64,000 nucleotides of DNA from NCBI RefSeq assembly GCF_900089775.1, contig NZ_FLOB01000001.1:248001-312000 (forward strand), in the 5' to 3' direction. Shown piece after piece: positions 62,760 to 64,000 of the stretch (within the stretch, counting starts at the first letter, position 1; every line of letters starts with the position of its first letter). The position numbers and the translations under genes are program-made. Source of the stretch: Marinomonas spartinae (GTDB taxonomy: Bacteria > Pseudomonadota > Gammaproteobacteria > Pseudomonadales > Marinomonadaceae). The notes under the pieces are model-generated. The model worked only from the letters and a program-made list of their open reading frames with translations, searched no databases and was not told where the DNA came from.

Positions 62760-64000
62760 ATGACTTCTTCACCTGCAATGACGGATAAAAAAGCCCAATA
62801 CGATGCGATCCATCAATCACTGAAAAATACGATAGATGAGTCTCGATTGATTCGAGATCCGCTGCGTACCCTTGCCTATGGTACGGATGCGAGCTTCTAT
62901 CGTTTGCTTCCTCAGTTAGTGGTCCGAGTGAACAACGAAGACGAAGTTCGTATGGTACTCAAAGAGGCGAAATCGCGGAATTTGCCGGTAACGTTTCGAG
63001 CGGCGGGCACGAGTTTGTCTGGACAGGCGGTAACCGACTCCATATTGCTTCAGTTGTCCGACCAATGGAAAGGTCATCGCATTCTCGATCAAGGTCAGCG
63101 CATTTCACTGCAACCCGGCATTATCGGTGCACGCGCCAATCAACTACTGGCACCGTTTCAACGTAAAATTGGCCCCGATCCCGCGTCTATCAATGCCTGC
63201 ATGATTGGTGGTATTGCCGCGAATAACGCCAGTGGTATGTGCTGTGGTACGGCACAAAACAGCTACCAGACGATTGAAAGTGCTAGGCTGATTTTTGCGG
63301 ATGGCACTTTACTGGATACCGCCGATGAAAGTAGCCGCTTAGCTTTTGGTAATCACCATGCCGATTTATTAGATACCTTGACTCAACTGTCAAAGCAAGT
63401 TCGAGCTAATGATGACTTGGCAAACAAAATAAGACACAAATATCGTTTAAAGAACACAACAGGATACAGTTTAAATAGCTTGGTGGACTACCAAGACCCG
63501 TTTGATATTTTGCTGCATCTGATGATTGGTTCCGAGGGAACGTTAGGGTTTATTAGCGAAGTCACTTACCAAACGGTGGTGGATCACCCAATCAAAGCGG
63601 CAGCCATGATCTTTTTTGCCGATATGGAGGCGACTTGTCGAGCGGTCACGTCCTTAAAAAGTGCCCCTGTGTCCGCCGTTGAGTTGATCGACCGAGCAGG
63701 GCTTCGGGCAGTTGAAGGCAAACCAGGTATGCCGGAGAGTCTATCCTCTCTGGAAGCGCAAGCGGCGGGCTTGTTGGTGGATGTTCGAGCTGCTACGGAA
63801 GAAGAGTTAGAAAGCAATTTGGCTCTGGTAAAGCAGGCGCTAAATGGGCAGGCAACTCTAAACGACATTGAGTTTACTCAAGACAAAGTCATTTACGATT
63901 CTTATTGGAAGATCCGCAAAGGCTTGTTTCCTGCCGTCGGTGCGGTACGTCCTGTTGGGACGACCGTGATTATTGAAGACGTGGCTTTTCCGGTCGAAAA
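62760..64000 (+). CDS. FAD-linked D-lactate dehydrogenase, Fe-S type (3' end outside window)
   Basis: About 413 codons are visible. The N-terminal half is a PCMH/VAO-type FAD-binding domain: VRVNNEDEVRMVL, VTFRAAGTSLSGQAV (FAD pyrophosphate loop), CMIGGIAANNASGMCCGT and MIGSEGTLGFISEV. The C-terminal FAD-oxidase and 4Fe-4S domains expected of the large Dld/YdiJ type lie beyond the window. It would oxidise D-lactate and feed electrons to quinones or cytochromes. An in-frame ATG four codons upstream is an alternative start. The divergent lldR and a consensus operator support the lactate assignment; glycolate oxidase GlcD-like use is the alternative. Confidence 0.88.
   Translation, partial: MTSSPAMTDKKAQYDAIHQSLKNTIDESRLIRDPLRTLAYGTDASFYRLLPQLVVRVNNEDEVRMVLKEAKSRNLPVTFRAAGTSLSGQAVTDSILLQLSDQWKGHRILDQGQRISLQPGIIGARANQLLAPFQRKIGPDPASINACMIGGIAANNASGMCCGTAQNSYQTIESARLIFADGTLLDTADESSRLAFGNHHADLLDTLTQLSKQVRANDDLANKIRHKYRLKNTTGYSLNSLVDYQDPFDILLHLMIGSEGTLGFISEVTYQTVVDHPIKAAAMIFFADMEATCRAVTSLKSAPVSAVELIDRAGLRAVEGKPGMPESLSSLEAQAAGLLVDVRAATEEELESNLALVKQALNGQATLNDIEFTQDKVIYDSYWKIRKGLFPAVGAVRPVGTTVIIEDVAFPVE

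Overview
The window looks like chromosomal DNA of a marine gammaproteobacterium of the Oceanospirillales, most likely Marinomonas or a close relative. That placement is inferred from gene content (several TRAP transporters, uronate, hydroxyproline and GABA catabolism) and moderate base composition; no marker gene was compared. No tRNA, rRNA, transposase, prophage or CRISPR array was seen.

Layout. 0-5 kb: housekeeping genes fmt (cut by the window edge), def, dprA, hslR, cysQ and a LysR remnant. 5-9 kb: TetR regulator, a FabF-type ketoacyl synthase, a GT39-like membrane glycosyltransferase. 9-13.7 kb: a TRAP transporter with a divergent LysR regulator. 13.7-27.4 kb: a large hexuronate/aldonate locus: GntR regulator with palindromic operators, ManD/RspA dehydratase, RspB-type dehydrogenase, two complete TRAP transporters, an Ldh_2 oxidoreductase, UxuB, UxuA and KdgK. 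Together they would import L-gulonate, D-mannonate or related acids and convert them through fructuronate and mannonate to KDG and KDPG. 27.4-28.7 kb: LysR regulator and a DUF1127-type small protein. 28.8-33.3 kb: an ABC importer operon containing a phosphodiesterase-type hydrolase. 33.5-40.6 kb: gabT, gabD, a GntR regulator and a trans-4-hydroxyproline pathway (oxidase, epimerase, deaminase). 40.7-45.6 kb: an unknown protein, two related small membrane proteins, lpd with a divergent TetR regulator, a diguanylate cyclase. 45.7-50 kb: an unusual operon (SHMT-like PLP enzyme, GMC oxidoreductase, 47-residue peptide) next to an inclusion-body-like protein; both transcription units carry the same 25-bp tandem element upstream. 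50-54.3 kb: lpxM-like, hemF, aroE, FemAB-like. 54.4-56 kb: an AHH nuclease/immunity pair beside a truncated GST gene. 56-59.6 kb: nitric-oxide detoxification (hmp, norR, truncated haemoglobin). 59.6-64 kb: a DnaA-box-rich intergenic region, a MATE exporter, an LldR-type regulator and the start of an FAD-linked D-lactate dehydrogenase.

The fmt-def-dprA and hemF-aroE groups are close neighbours near the origin in Pseudomonas. Here they are separated by about 48 kb of mostly accessory catabolic genes, suggesting that this block grew inside an ancestral origin-proximal neighbourhood. The signals most worth following are the SHMT/GMC/peptide/inclusion-body locus with its shared tandem element, the DnaA-box cluster before the MATE gene, the 128-bp repeat pair at 59.7 and 62.4 kb, and the duplicated lpd 3' end beside the small membrane-protein paralogues.
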